Positions 1 through 10,527 of a stretch of DNA of 64,000 nucleotides are shown piece by piece. The position numbers and the translations under genes were made by a program. Positions within the stretch are counted from its first letter, which is position 1. Every line of letters starts with the position of its first letter. The notes under the pieces are model-generated. The model did not search any database, had not been told where the DNA came from, and worked only from the letters and a program-made list of their open reading frames with translations. The stretch lies in contig OV884060.1 of assembly GCA_930367215.1 (NCBI GenBank), positions 97,364,151 through 97,428,150 of the forward strand, given 5' to 3'. The DNA is from Pollenia angustigena. Its lineage: Eukaryota; Arthropoda; Insecta; Diptera; Polleniidae.

Positions 1-1345
1 CTCATTTTACTTATTTGGCCCTGGGGCCAAATTTAGGACTTCTGACTAACTTCTGTGAATTGGGCGTTGTAGCAGGCCAACTTAGCTACAATTTGACATA
101 CATTTCATTTTGGGCGCTAGTTTTTTGTACAACAAAGTTTTCAAAAAAGTATTTCTAGCCAATTCACTTATTTTACTTATTTGGCCCTGGGGCCAAATTT
201 TGGACTTCTGACTAACTTCTGTGAATTGGGCGTTGTAGCGGGCCACCTAAGCTACAATTTGATATACATTTAATTTTGAGCGCTAGTTTTTTGTAGAACA
301 AAGTTTTCAAAAAAGTATTTCTAGCCAATTCACTCATTTTACTTTTTTGGCCCTGGGGCCAAATTTAGGACTTCTGACTAACTTCTGTGAATTGGGCGTT
401 GTAGCGGGCTACCTTAGCTACAATTTGATATACATTTCATTTTGGGCTCTAGTTTTTTGTAGAACAAAGTTTTCAAAAAAGTATTTCTAGCCAATTCACT
501 CATTTTACTTTTTTGGCCATGGGGCCAAATTTAGGACTTCTGACTAACTTCTGTGAATTGGGCGTTGTAGCGGGCCACCTTAGCTACAATTTGATATACA
601 TTTCATTTTGGGCTCTAGTTTTTTGTAGAACAAAGTTTTCAAAAAAGTATTTCTAGCCAATTCACTTATTTTACTTATTTGGCCCTGGGGCCAAATTTTG
701 GACTTCTGACTAACTTCTGTGAATTGGGCGTTGTAGCGGGCCACCTAAGCTACAATTTGATATACATTTAATTTTGAGGGCTAGTTTTTTGTAGAACAAA
801 GTTTTCAAAAAAGTATTTCTAGCCAATTCACTCATTTTACTTTTTTGGCCCTGGGGCCAAATTTAGGACTTCTGACTAACTTCTGTGAATTGGGCGTTGT
901 AGCGGGCTACCTTAGCTACAATTTGATATACATTTCATTTTGGGCTCTAGTTTTTTGTAGAACAAAGTTTTCAAAAAAGTATTTCTAGCCAATTCACTCA
1001 TTTTACTTTTTTGGCCATGGGGCCAAATTTAGGACTTCTGACTAACTTCTGTGAATTGGGCGTTGTAGCGGGCCACCTTAGCTACAATTTGACATACATT
1101 TCATTTTGGGCGCTAGTTTTTTGTAGAACAAAGTTTTCAAAAAAGTATTTCTAGATAATTCACTCATTTGGCCTTGGGGCCAAATTTAGGACTTCTGACT
1201 AACGTCTGTGAATTGGGCGTTGTAGCGGGCCACCTTAGCTACAATTTGACATACATTTCATTTTGGGCGCTAGTTTTTTGTAGAACAAAGTTTTCAAAAA
1301 AGTATTTCTAGCCAATTCACTAATTTTTCTTTTTTGACCCTGGGG
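1..1345. repeat. 166-bp satellite array 1, with 3-monomer higher-order repeat
   Basis: Eight full tandem monomers are visible. The motif GGCCCTGGGGCC (or a variant) recurs at about 17, 183, 350, 515, 681, 847, 1013, 1170 and 1336, giving a 165-167 bp period and one 157-bp unit with a small deletion. The array is cut by the left window edge. Variants repeat in a block of three: units at 183 and 681 share CCACCTAAGC, units at 350 and 847 share GGGCTACCTTAGC, and units at 515 and 1013 share GGCCATGGGGCC. This gives a higher-order period of about 498 bp. Short ORFs inside are incidental, because 166 is not a multiple of three. The monomer is recognisably related to the array at 15285-17570. Confidence 0.95.
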
Positions 1346-1464
1346 CCGAATTTAGGACTGCAGAAGTGATTCTAAGACTTGTAAATTAACTGAACAAAAA
1401 AATTTTTCTGTTTAGTCTTAATTAAAAAGTAATTTTGAACAACAATGACAAATACCTTCTGTTT

Positions 1465-1645
1465 TTTATTTTTTTGAAAAAAATAACAATTATTTTTTGA
1501 TTTTTGTTTTTTTGATCAAAAGTAACAGTTATTTTTTAACTCTTATTTTTTGAACAAAAATAACAGTTATTTTTTAATTTTTATTTTTCGATCAGAATTA
1601 ATAGTTAATATTGGATTTTAATTTTTTCGAGCAAAAATAAAAGTT
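1465..1645. repeat. 38-bp AT-rich minisatellite, about 5 units
   Basis: The core TAACAGTTATTTTTTAA (with variants) recurs at about 1484, 1523, 1561, 1599 and 1638, a spacing of 38-39 bp. It lies directly beyond the satellite. The last two units also form the outer part of the inverted repeat at 1577-1871. Confidence 0.7.
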
Positions 1646-1871
1646 ATTCTCTAAAGAAATGTATGTAGGTGTTATAATAATTTAGTTGACTTTAAATATT
1701 TATTTTAATGTACATAAGAACTTTCAATGATGATCACGCATTAAAAAAAACATTTAAAGTCAACTAAATTATTATAACACCTACATTTCTTTAGAGAATA
1801 ACTTTTATTTTTGCTCGAAAAAATTAAAATCCAATATTAACTATTAATTCTGATCGAAAAAATAAAAATTT
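1577..1871. repeat. long inverted repeat (foldback), 120-bp arms
   Basis: The left arm at about 1577-1698 is the near-perfect reverse complement of about 1751-1871, with a 52-bp spacer. The arms meet around AGTTGACTTTAAAT and its complement. No coding capacity is present and no target duplication was resolved. It may be a MITE or a palindromic rearrangement of the neighbouring minisatellite, since the outer parts of the arms contain minisatellite units. Confidence 0.8.
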
Positions 1872-1942
1872 GAAAAACAATATATGTTATCATAGACAAG
1901 TTCAGGATTTACTTTTTTTACATACATATATCGTCATCTCAA

Positions 1943-1975
1943 GTTCGGTTTGTGCTTTGTTGTGATACAGACGTG
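1943..1975 (+). promoter_or_regulatory. putative internal Pol II promoter (start site plus DPE) of LINE A
   Basis: The element begins at about GTTCGG (1943), and AGACGTG lies at 1969-1975, about +27 to +33 from the element start. No TATA box is seen. Fly jockey-type LINEs are known to use TATA-less internal promoters with a downstream promoter element of the form RGWCGTG near +28. The match in sequence and spacing is seen directly; promoter activity is inferred. Copy D has ATACGTG at the same spacing (45453-45459), and copy B is truncated exactly at this motif. Confidence 0.55.
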
Positions 1976-2299
1976 TATTTTAGCCCGGCATACGATTTGA
2001 ACTATTAATTAATCACATTTGATTTTGTAATCTAAGCAGCGAATGGACGCTTAAAAAAAACAAAATAATATATTTTGTTAATTAAATTATTTAACATAAT
2101 AGTGAACAATTTAAAACGATCAAATTAAATAAAATAAATCAGTAAAAATATATATGTACGTATGAATGTTCATACATGTGTATACATATTCTGAACAAAA
2201 CATTTAAATTCTTGTTTTTCTTTTGTTGTTGTAAAATACAATAAATAATAAAAATATTAAAGCAAAGCAAAACGGTGAAAAACAAAAACAACTCTTTGC

Positions 2300-4554
2300 A
2301 TGAGTACAAACAGTGAAACAACACTAAGACAAAATAAAAGAAACGTTTACGTTTTAGTTAATGCAAATGAAAATAATGCAGAAATAAATAAAACAAAACA
2401 ATATTAACTACCTAACGGCTAAGCCAATTACTCGAACACGTTCCCTCTCACCCTCGGTATTTACACAAACGGTGGATAGTGACTCATTAAAAAAACTACA
2501 AGAAGATTTGGTGACAAGTGTTGCCAGGCCAGCAAGTATTGCGGTGACGTCAAAAACAAATTTAGTGGGAAATGATACCATGAACTTAAACACAAATGCA
2601 ATGGAAAACCCCCCTGTAAAAAGTTGTCAAAAGCCTACAGTACAAGTTGGTATGGACAGTAGACTGGTCCTTATTTTTTGACATCAAAATTTTTAATGCA
2701 GCACCCTCTTAAAATTTTATTTTTAGCATTTAAAGGTCGTGCATATGTAAGTCCAACTCATATGCACGACCTTTAAATCCTAATGCGGCACGTGTTAATA
2801 TCAAATATCAACTTTAAACTTTTACATAACGATTTTTTTTGCTAAAAATAAAATTTTAAGAGGGTGCTGTATTAAAAATTTTGATGTCAAAAAATAAGGA
2901 CCAGTCTAATGACCATAGATTTTTTTTGTAATATATTTAATGCAGCGCTCTTTTAAATTGTTAATTATAGCAAAAATATGATTCTGTAAAAATTTCAAGT
3001 CAATATCTTAAAACAAACACGTGCCGCCGCATTGAGCTTTAAAACATTTATTTACATATGCATGTGTAAAAAATTGTATGTTCTTCTATGGTAGTAATAA
3101 GAATTGTCATAAATAAATAAATGTACACGTACCTTTGTATGGACGTATGAATTTATAATTTGAGTTTTTTTTTATATAAACAGGCAAAAATATTAGTCTT
3201 GGTACAAAAATATGCCAAATGCATGTGCTAGTTGGACTTACATATGCACGACCTTTAAATCCTAATGCGGCACGTGTTAATATCAAAATATCAACTTTAA
3301 ACTTTTACATAACGATTTTTTTTTGCTAAAAATAAAATTTTTAGAGGGTGCTGCATTAAAAATTTTTGAGTCAAAAAATATAAGGACCAGTCTAATGGAC
3401 AGGTACATAACAGTGCTTAAACGGGGACGCAGCCCTACCTCTGCAGCAGTTGCTTTGGCCTCAAAAGTACCATCTTTTGATAAAATAAATACACAAAATC
3501 GTTTCGCGATTCTGGAGGATAAATCCTCTAAAGCACCAAACGTCATTAAATCGTCTAAGCCACCCCCGATATACCTTAGAGAGCAAAACTCTAATGAGTT
3601 AATAAAAAGTTTAATTTCGGTGATAGGTGAAAATTCCTTTTATGTAGCTGCAATAAAGCGCGGTATCATTAACGAGACTAAAATACAGGTGAATCACGAG
3701 GATGATTTTCGAAAGGTAATTACAAGATTTGAGACTCTGAATAAAAACATTTATACGTATCAACTGAAGAGCAGTAAAGGTCTTCAGGTAGTAATCAAGG
3801 GCATAGACTCATGCGTATACCCAGGGGAAATTAAAGCTTTTTTGGAAGAGAAGGGCTTTAAAATCAAAAACGTAACAAATATCAAAAATAGGGAAAAAAT
3901 CCCCAACAACTATTTCGAGTGGAGCTTGAACCCGGCGACGTTAAGTTCAAAAAAAATGAAACGCATCCAATTTATAATTTGAAATATATTCTGTACAGAA
4001 GGGTAACTATTGAGGAGCCGCACAAAAGAAATGGTCCTGTTCAATGTCTAAACTGCCAGGAATTTGGCCATACTAAGGCATACTGCTGCTTACCCCCTGT
4101 TTGCGTAGTATGTGGTGAATTACATGGAACAGTTCTTTGCGACAAGTCCAAAACCGACCCCAACGTAAAAAAATGTAGCAACTGTGGCGGTAATCACACT
4201 GCCAATTATAGAGGATGCCCTGTATATACTATCGTCAAGCAGTCGGTCGGACCGAAAACTAATCCCCCTCAAATGCAGGTAACAAATCAGTTTAACACAA
4301 ATGCAATTCAAGCCCCCCAGCCTAGTAATAACAGAACCTCTTACGCTAACGTCCTAAAATCAAACCATGAGCCAATGCAAGGTGCATCGCCAAGTAATTA
4401 TGAAACTCAATTTTCTAATTTAAGTCGTTTAGAAAAAAACATGGAAACATTAGTGCAAACAGTAAATAATTTTACGAACACAATGGGTAATATGATGCAG
4501 GAAATGCTTAGAATGCAATCGATGTTATTGCAAGCTGTACTTAACAAACCATGA
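2300..4554 (+). pseudogene. LINE A ORF1 (Gag-like nucleic-acid-binding protein), disrupted
   Basis: The ATG at 2300 starts a protein colinear with the intact 505-codon ORF1 of copy B. The breaks are a 5-bp deletion near 2398-2402 that shifts the frame, a 735-bp MITE at 2660-3394, and a further frameshift near 3905. The remaining segments encode the PRE_C2HC-like region (about 3600-4020) and three zinc knuckles (about 4045-4220): CX2CX4HX4C, CX2CX3HX4C and CX2CX3HX6C. A methionine-rich, coiled-coil-like C-terminus follows. The stop codon overlaps the ORF2 start as ATGA (4551-4554). By analogy with jockey-clade Gag proteins the product would coat element RNA and help target it to the nucleus. 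It is not translatable as a whole. Confidence 0.9.
2660..3394. mobile_element. hAT-like composite MITE nested in LINE A ORF1
   Basis: The insertion is flanked by an 8-bp duplication ATGGACAG (2652-2659 and 3395-3402), and its ends are inverted: TAGACTGGTCC and GGACCAGTCTA. Copy D (near 46140) shows the uninterrupted target. An 8-bp duplication is typical of the hAT superfamily. Inside, a 251-bp unit with both termini (2660-2910) is followed by a diverged longer relative whose right end (about 3225-3394) repeats 2735-2910. The insert therefore looks like a composite of two related elements. There is no transposase, so it is non-autonomous. Confidence 0.85.
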
Positions 4555-7207
4555 ACTGTTTAAAAATTTGTTTTTGGAACGCAAACGGCATCCGCCAACA
4601 TAAAAATGAATTAGAATACTTTCTTAAAAATAAACAAATTGATGTCATGATGATTTCTGAAACTCATTTGACCTCAAGAAGTACGTTTAAAATAAATGGT
4701 TATATACTATATGATACCAAGGACCCTCGAGATAGAGCTTGTGGAGGTTCTGCCATTTTAATAAAGGCCCGAGTCAAACACTACCTAATGTGTGATCATC
4801 GTGAAGATTATCTCCAGGCAACGAACATTTGCGTTGAGGAATTAAATAGAACCTAATAATTTCATCGTTATACTCCCCGCCTAGATTTTCAATATCGGAG
4901 GACCAATATTGTAAATATTTTAAATCATTAGGACCGTGTTTCCTAGCCGCTGGCGATTATAACGCTAAACATACCCTCTGGGGGTCGCGACTTATAACAC
5001 CAAAGGGTCGTGTTTGATTTGACATAATTTCTAAAATGGATTTAAATGTGGTAGCGAGCGGACAACCAACATATTGGCCCACTGATCATCAAAAAATTCC
5101 AGATGTCATAGATTTCGGCGTGGTTAAAAACATTCCCATAGAAACGATTCAAGTTGAAGCCTCCCCAGATTTATCTTCCGACCACTCTCCAACAATTGTT
5201 ACTATAATGAACCCCAATAGAATTGTACCTCCGACGACAGCTACGCAAATTAATTGGTTGAAATATAAAAAATATCTCAGTACCCATTGCACAGAAAATA
5301 TTCCGCTCAGTACACCGGATTATGTAGATCGCTCTATTGACAATTTTGACAGTTTTCTGAAACTAGCTGTTCAACATTCCAATATTGCCCCCAAAAAAAC
5401 AAAAACTATTAAAATATATTCCAAAGATGTCGAGCATCTTTTGTCTGAAAAAAGGAGGGCTCGAAGAGAGTGGCAAATGCACAGATCCCCTCAACTTAAG
5501 AACTTACTTAAAGAGTGTACAAAAAGACTAAGAAAGTTACTGCAGACTAAGAAAACGGCTTCTCTGGAAAAATATCTTAAGGAACTTGATGCAACCCCAC
5601 AATCAGACTAGTCATTATGGCGTGCAGCTAGAAATCTCAAAAGGCCAGTTGTCTCTAAACCACCATTAAGAAACTTGAATGGAAGTTGGGCAAGAAATGA
5701 TGTTGAAAAAGGAAATCTGTTTGTCAATCATTTAAAAAACGTATTTACCCCAAATATATCTCACGATATTGCGGTCGAGTTACCACCTGTTGCTGCTAGA
5801 GCAGCTGTTCCGCTAAGATTTGAGATAAGAGAAATCGAAAAGGCTATTTGTGCTTTAAACCCCAAGAAGGCTCCTGGTTTTGACAAGATCAGCAACAAAA
5901 TGCTTTTGGAGCTACCCAGCATAGCAAAGAAAATTATTCTTTTAATTTTTAAAGCTATTTTACGCCTTGAATACTATCCTCAAAAGTGGAAGGTCTCCTT
6001 AGTCACCATGATACCTAAACCTGGAAAGGATCACACAAAAGTTGAGTCATATAGGCCTATAAGCTTACTTTCTAATATATCAAAGCTGTTTGAGAAGCTG
6101 TTAGCGTCAAAATTAACCCCAATTTTAAATGATAATAGATGTATTCCTAGCCACCAATTCGGCTTTAGAAGAGAACACAGCACAATTGAGCAAACCCATC
6201 GTATAGTAAACGCAATAAGAAAAGCCTTTGAAGAAAAAAAATATTGCTCCGCTCTCTTCATCGATGTTTCTCAAGCTTTCGATAAAGTCTGGCATGAAGG
6301 CTTATTACATAAATTGAAGCTAAACTTACCAGTAAACACACACAAGCTGTTAGAAAGCTACTTAGTCGGTCGAAAGTTTATTATTAAAGAAGGTGATTAT
6401 TTAAGCTCTCCTCAGCAAATTGACGCTGGAGTCCCTCAGGGAAGCATCCTGGGCCCACTTTTATACTTAATATATACCTCGGATATGCCAACAAACAACT
6501 ACACACAAACTTTAACACTTGCTGATGATACGGCTTTTTTGAGCGTGCACGAAAACCGTCAAGAAGCATCTCGATACCTACAGGATCATATATTTCAACT
6601 CGAACTATGGTTAAAGCAATGGAGGATAGAGGTCAATGAGCAAAAATGCGTACATATAACATTCACCTTGCGTCGGGAATCATGCCCCCCTATTAAAATC
6701 AATAATCAAATAACACCTCAAAATTCGCATGTAAAATACCTCGGTATTCATCTAGATCGCCGTTTAACGTGGAAAAGCCATATAGAGGCAAAATTAACTC
6801 AAATGAAACTAAAAGCCATCCAAATTCATTGGCTTATTGGAAGAAACTCTGTCCTTAGTCTCGACTGCAAACTTCTTCTTTACAACTCCATCTTAAAGCC
6901 AATCTGGTGCTATGGTATTCAGTTATGGGGCACTGTCTCGGCCTCTAATATCGAAAAAATTCAAAGGCGCCAAAATAAACTACTTCGAATAATCACAGCT
7001 GCCCCTTGGTATGTTAAAAACTCAAATATTCACAAGGATCTCAATGTTCCACTAGTTAAAACTATGATTACGAAATACGCAGTAACATACCTAAAAAGGC
7101 TCGAATTGCACCCGAACCCACTAGCACGAAATATTTTAAATGATAGCGGCCACACTCGCTTAAGAAGAAGAGACTCTGCGGCACTTGTCCAATTAGATGA
7201 GCGATAA
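4551..7207 (+). pseudogene. LINE A ORF2 (APE endonuclease plus reverse transcriptase), disrupted
   Basis: About 885 codons. The N-terminal endonuclease shows WNANG, SETH, GDYNAKH and SSDHSP motifs. The reverse transcriptase shows SYRPISLLS, FGFRREHST, FIDVSQAFDKVW, GVPQGSILGP and the catalytic box, here LADD rather than the FADD of the other copies. No RNase H domain is visible. Breaks are a 1-nt deletion near 4852, TGA at 5015-5017, and TAG at 5609-5611 where copies B and C have a Tyr codon. The family's role is to nick target DNA and prime reverse transcription from the nick. The segment from 5675 to 7207 is open for 510 codons. Confidence 0.93.
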
Positions 7208-7381
7208 ACACCTATAAAAGTGAACAGAACCCGCGATGAAGAACATTTTTGTCTGGCACTGGCAGGACAAAAAATAATATTAGGTTAAGATTTGATTAAT
7301 TATTGTTAGTTCATATTTAATATATGAAGATTCAATAAATAAATAATGAAAAAAAAAAAAAAAAAAAATATATCGTCATCT

Positions 7382-7934
7382 TAAAGACCTAATAACCTAT
7401 CTGCAAAAATTTCAAAATTGAGTTTCTTATGGATTTTTATTCCCTATATCATAACGCATATGTGTGCAAAATTTTTAACATGTAATATTACAAATGACAA
7501 AGCTTTTGTACCTAGAGGACCGTTACGCAAAAAAAAAGAGAAAAATAAATCATCAAAAATTACGATCAAAATTTAATTTTGTTGCATTGTGTAATTTAAT
7601 CAACCATTAAGTACTTGTTTTTGCTTAAACCAGTAAAAGAAACAACTACTGTAATTATTTTTTGTATATGATATTCATGTGTATAAAGAAATTTTTATTT
7701 ATTCATACTAATTAGTACTGCAGATAGGTTATTTGGTTTCAGATTTTGTCATAACATAAGCTGTGATTAGAAAAACAAAATTTTTCCAACCGATATATAT
7801 TACAGGTTTCATTTTAATCAAAATGTGTAATTTTCGTTTCAATATCGTTAATAGTTCCAATTTTATAACGTTTTTTTCCTCTACTGTAAACTTTTGAAAA
7901 CTGCAGATAGGTTATTTCGTCTTTTAGGTGACGA
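7382..7934. mobile_element. TA-flanked inverted-repeat element, left tip displaced by LINE A
   Basis: The sequence near 7369-7420 (ATCGTCATCTTAAAGAC and AATAACCTATCTGCA) is the imperfect reverse complement of about 7895-7934. The left tip lies before LINE A (1931-1939), and the right end is followed by TA (7935-7936), so the element reads TA-TCGTCA...TGACGA-TA. LINE A inserted within the first few bases of its left end. No ORF is present. A Tc1/mariner-like affiliation is suggested only by the TA flanks. Confidence 0.6.
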
Positions 7935-8119
7935 TATATGCTTTTTTTGTTTTAAAATTTCAATATACATAATTGTTTTTTTCGGTCCGTGGTTATAATC
8001 TTTTATATAACAAGAGAGCTTTATTTGACTATACTATTTAAAACACAGTCGTTTGCTATTTTAATTTCAGTCAGAATCAATTTCTAGAACATAGCTGCAC
8101 GTTGCTATTTGGAAAACAA

Positions 8120-8255
8120 CGTATGGAATGTCAAACTTTTTTCATAATACTTGTAATTTTCGTGACACATTGCATTCACACTATGTATCACACTTTGTCA
8201 TACTACTTGAGTTTTTGACATGTATTAATACAAAGTATAATAGTGTAATCTAGCC
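8120..8255. repeat. right-end fragment of the TTAA-flanked element
   Basis: About 136 bp that repeats 8931-9062 with few differences, ending in the same TGTAATCTAGCC followed by TTAA. It abuts the complete element at 8260, so the TTAA at 8256-8259 is shared between the two. Confidence 0.75.
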
Positions 8256-8259
8256 TTAA

Positions 8260-9062
8260 AGCCTAGATTACACTATCTCACAAGTCTTACGTATTCCATA
8301 ATACTTTGTGAGATAGAAATCAAATGAGTTTTGTTGCGACTGTCAAAAAATCTAATGTAACATGACAGTTTGTGTTCACACCATCACACAAAGTATAAAC
8401 ACTTACACATGAAATAAAATGCAACCCTGATCCAATGAAAAGAGAAAGACAAAGTGAAAAAACAAAAAAATTTTCTTGGACTTCAAGAAAAATTCTTGAC
8501 GAAAGTACGAAAAAACAGAAGTAAAGGAAAAAACATGTAAAATCAATTAAAATGGATAATCATTCAGGAAAGCAAATTTCGATCTACCAAATGTTAAAAT
8601 ACAATTTGGTTTAAGGATTGATGTTTGACTAGTGACGTCAGCAGTCGTCGATGGCTGCGAGTGTAAGACGGCAAATCCATCTGAGGAGATCGAGTGGTTG
8701 CGATCGAAACATGTCATGGTAACCTGCCGGCCAGGGTTCGAGCCCGAGCCACGTCAAGAATGAAAGATTATCAATAACAATTTTAATTGATTTTCATGTT
8801 GTAAAATTCCTTTCTTCATAAAAATAATTTAATAAAAATTAAATTTCATGAACTTAAGCCTAATTAAAAATATTAAAAATTTGGATTAAAAAGTATTATT
8901 GTTTAGAAATTTTTCAAAAAACGATGAAGTCGTATGGGATGTCAAACTTTTTTCATAATACTTGTCATTTTTGTGACACATTGCATTCACACTATCACAC
9001 TTTGTCATTTTACTTGAGTTTTTGACATGTATTAATACGAAGTATAATAGTGTAATCTAGCC
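8260..9062. mobile_element. TTAA-flanked non-autonomous DNA element
   Basis: TTAA lies at both borders (8256-8259 and 9063-9066), with imperfect inverted termini of about 18 bp (CTAGATTACACTAT and its complement). There is no transposase. A TTAA target duplication is typical of piggyBac-type transposition, which is an inference here. The interior carries a tRNA-like Pol III box region at 8625-8762. Confidence 0.65.
8625..8762 (+). mobile_element. tRNA-derived SINE-like segment (A/B box)
   Basis: GGGTTCGAGCCC at about 8734-8745 matches the Pol III B-box consensus (GGTTCGANNCC). A possible A box, GATCGAGTGGTTGCGATC, begins about 45 bp upstream and can form a D-arm-like stem of GATC pairs. The local GC content is well above the surroundings. 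A full tRNA cloverleaf is not convincing, so I favour a SINE head or degenerate tRNA-derived sequence captured inside the TTAA element. Confidence 0.45.
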
Positions 9063-9066
9063 TTAA

Positions 9067-9774
9067 GCAGTTAGGTTTTAAATCCAACACAATCGGTTCA
9101 TTAGGAAAAAGAGTTATGAACCCAAATGTGCATTTAACGCCCCAACAGTTTATATTTCAAAAACTAACAAACTAAATAAGTATATAAATTTTGCACAAAC
9201 TCGTTTTATACGACTAGAAGTCATACTTTTATATTTTAAAAATGTCAGTCCATAATTTACCATAGGCCCCATATACAGCCCACTCGGAAACATTTTAGAA
9301 CGCCTAAAAACGTAATTAATAACGCCATTGTAATAATATTTGATGTCACAGTTTTATAGGACTAGAATACACACTGTCAAATTTCATTAAGATCGGTCCA
9401 TAATTTACCATAGGTCCCATATAAAGACTACTCTCGGAAAATAGTTTAGTACGCCTAAAACCGTAACATATAATGCTGTTATAATAATATTTGGTACGTA
9501 CGTTGAAATAACACTCAAATTTCGTTAAATTTCGGTCCGTAATTAATAATAGTTGACTGAAGTAAATGTGTTTTTGTTTGGTTTGTCTTTGGCTATTCTC
9601 TTATTTGTTTTGTTATTATTGGGTGTTTAACTCATTATAGTTAAAAACAAACGAGTTTCGTTAAGTTGCTTTTGGATAACTAAAAACAATTTATCACCAA
9701 AATTCTTTTCTTTCAAAAGTGACCGTCCATTATTTAAAGCACTGGAGTTTGTGCTTAAGATTTCTAGTGGATTT
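9067..9774. repeat. diverged ~148-bp repeat units and AT-rich sequence
   Basis: GTCCATAATTTACCATAGG recurs at about 9248 and 9396, with a weaker third unit at about 9531. Each is followed by CCCATATA and an ACGCCTAAAA...GTAA stretch. It is a degenerate tandem or dispersed repeat of about 148 bp. A weakly similar passage lies near 34750. Nothing else was recognised in 9067-9240 or 9550-9774. Confidence 0.6.
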
Positions 9775-9985
9775 CACAGTTTGCTTTTGCAGACCATGTA
9801 CTACATCTTGTAGGTCTTGAAAATATTGATTTAAAACACGGCACCAATTTACTGCATACATTTTAATTTTAGCTATTGTAGATGGCGTAAATATAGAAAG
9901 TTTAGAATGTATGCAATTCGTTGTTTTAAAAATCTAGATTTACTAGACCTACAAGATGTAAAAGGTCTACAGCAGCAAACTATGA
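9775..9985. mobile_element. short hairpin MITE, ~210 bp
   Basis: CAGTTTGCTTTTGCAGACC and ACATCTTGTAGGTCT on the left are mirrored by AGACCTACAAGATGT and AGCAGCAAACTATG on the right, about 40 bp of imperfect inverted terminus. No target duplication was resolved and there is no ORF. Confidence 0.65.
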
Positions 9986-10000
9986 ATTTCGATTAAATAA

Positions 10001-10107
10001 AGGTCCAACCAGAATATGCATAAACAAGCTTAAGCTACTGTCAAAAATCAACGAAAAGCCTCTCAAATGCATTTAAAAGAACAAAAACTAAATAAAAAAC
10101 GGAACAG
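10001..10107. mobile_element. truncated copy of the AGGCCCAACC MITE
   Basis: This stretch is about 90% similar to the first 105 bp of the complete MITE at 59990-60259 (AACCAGAATATGCATAAAC, then CTTAAGCTACTGTCAAAAAT). It is preceded by TAA, the 3-bp duplication used by that element. The right end was not found, so it is truncated. Confidence 0.75.
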
Positions 10108-10239
10108 ATCTAGTTTAGGCACGCACACCCAAATAAAAAAAAAGTACCTAGGGTGATAGAAATTGAAAAATAAGAAGAAAAAATAAAATAAAAATATTGG
10201 CGCAAACGCTTAGTTTTCGAGTTATTAACGTTTTAAGTT

Positions 10240-10330
10240 TTCATATATATATATATATATATATATATGCGATTTTCCATTACATTTCTAAAGCTATATG
10301 GGTAATATTGGTCTCATTTTGAAGGTTTTG
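10240..10330. repeat. (AT)n microsatellite and dispersed repeat start
   Basis: An AT dinucleotide run occupies about 10241-10268. The adjoining sequence (TATATGCGATTTTCCATTAC) is repeated in diverged form at about 11697-11760, again with a TATATG lead-in, so the two sites share a dispersed repeat. Confidence 0.7.
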
Positions 10331-10527
10331 ACTAGACCTTTCTGGATATATAGAATTTATTAAAAAAAATTTACTCTCAAGCTCACATTACAGTTTTTGT
10401 GTACTAAGTGTATAATTTATTTAAAGAAAAATGTAATGCAAATTTTATAAAATTATAAACACCAATGTCGCAAACAAGAACTTTATGCAAACTAAAGCTT
10501 CTATGCATAGCAGGCTGTCAGATATGG

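Larger units (their letters stand above)
1940..7367 (+). mobile_element. jockey-clade (X-element-like) LINE, copy A
   Basis: This is a full-length but defective non-LTR retrotransposon. It has a 5' UTR from about 1940, ORF1 at 2300-4554, ORF2 at 4551-7207, a 3' UTR with AATAAA, and a poly(A) tail ending near 7367. A 14-bp target duplication ATATATCGTCATCT flanks it (1926-1939 and 7368-7381). The ORF1 product resembles jockey/X-element Gag-like nucleic-acid-binding proteins, and ORF2 carries an APE endonuclease and a reverse transcriptase. ORF1 is interrupted by a 735-bp MITE. It is closely similar to copy D and shares two inactivating lesions with it. Confidence 0.95.

Noticed and set aside
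1..1345. CRISPR-like regular repeats
   Set aside because: Repeats are contiguous 166-bp monomers without unique spacers, in a eukaryotic context.
8680..8760. A functional tRNA gene
   Set aside because: B box and D-arm-like parts are present, but T-arm and acceptor stems do not pair convincingly. It is better read as tRNA-derived SINE-like sequence.
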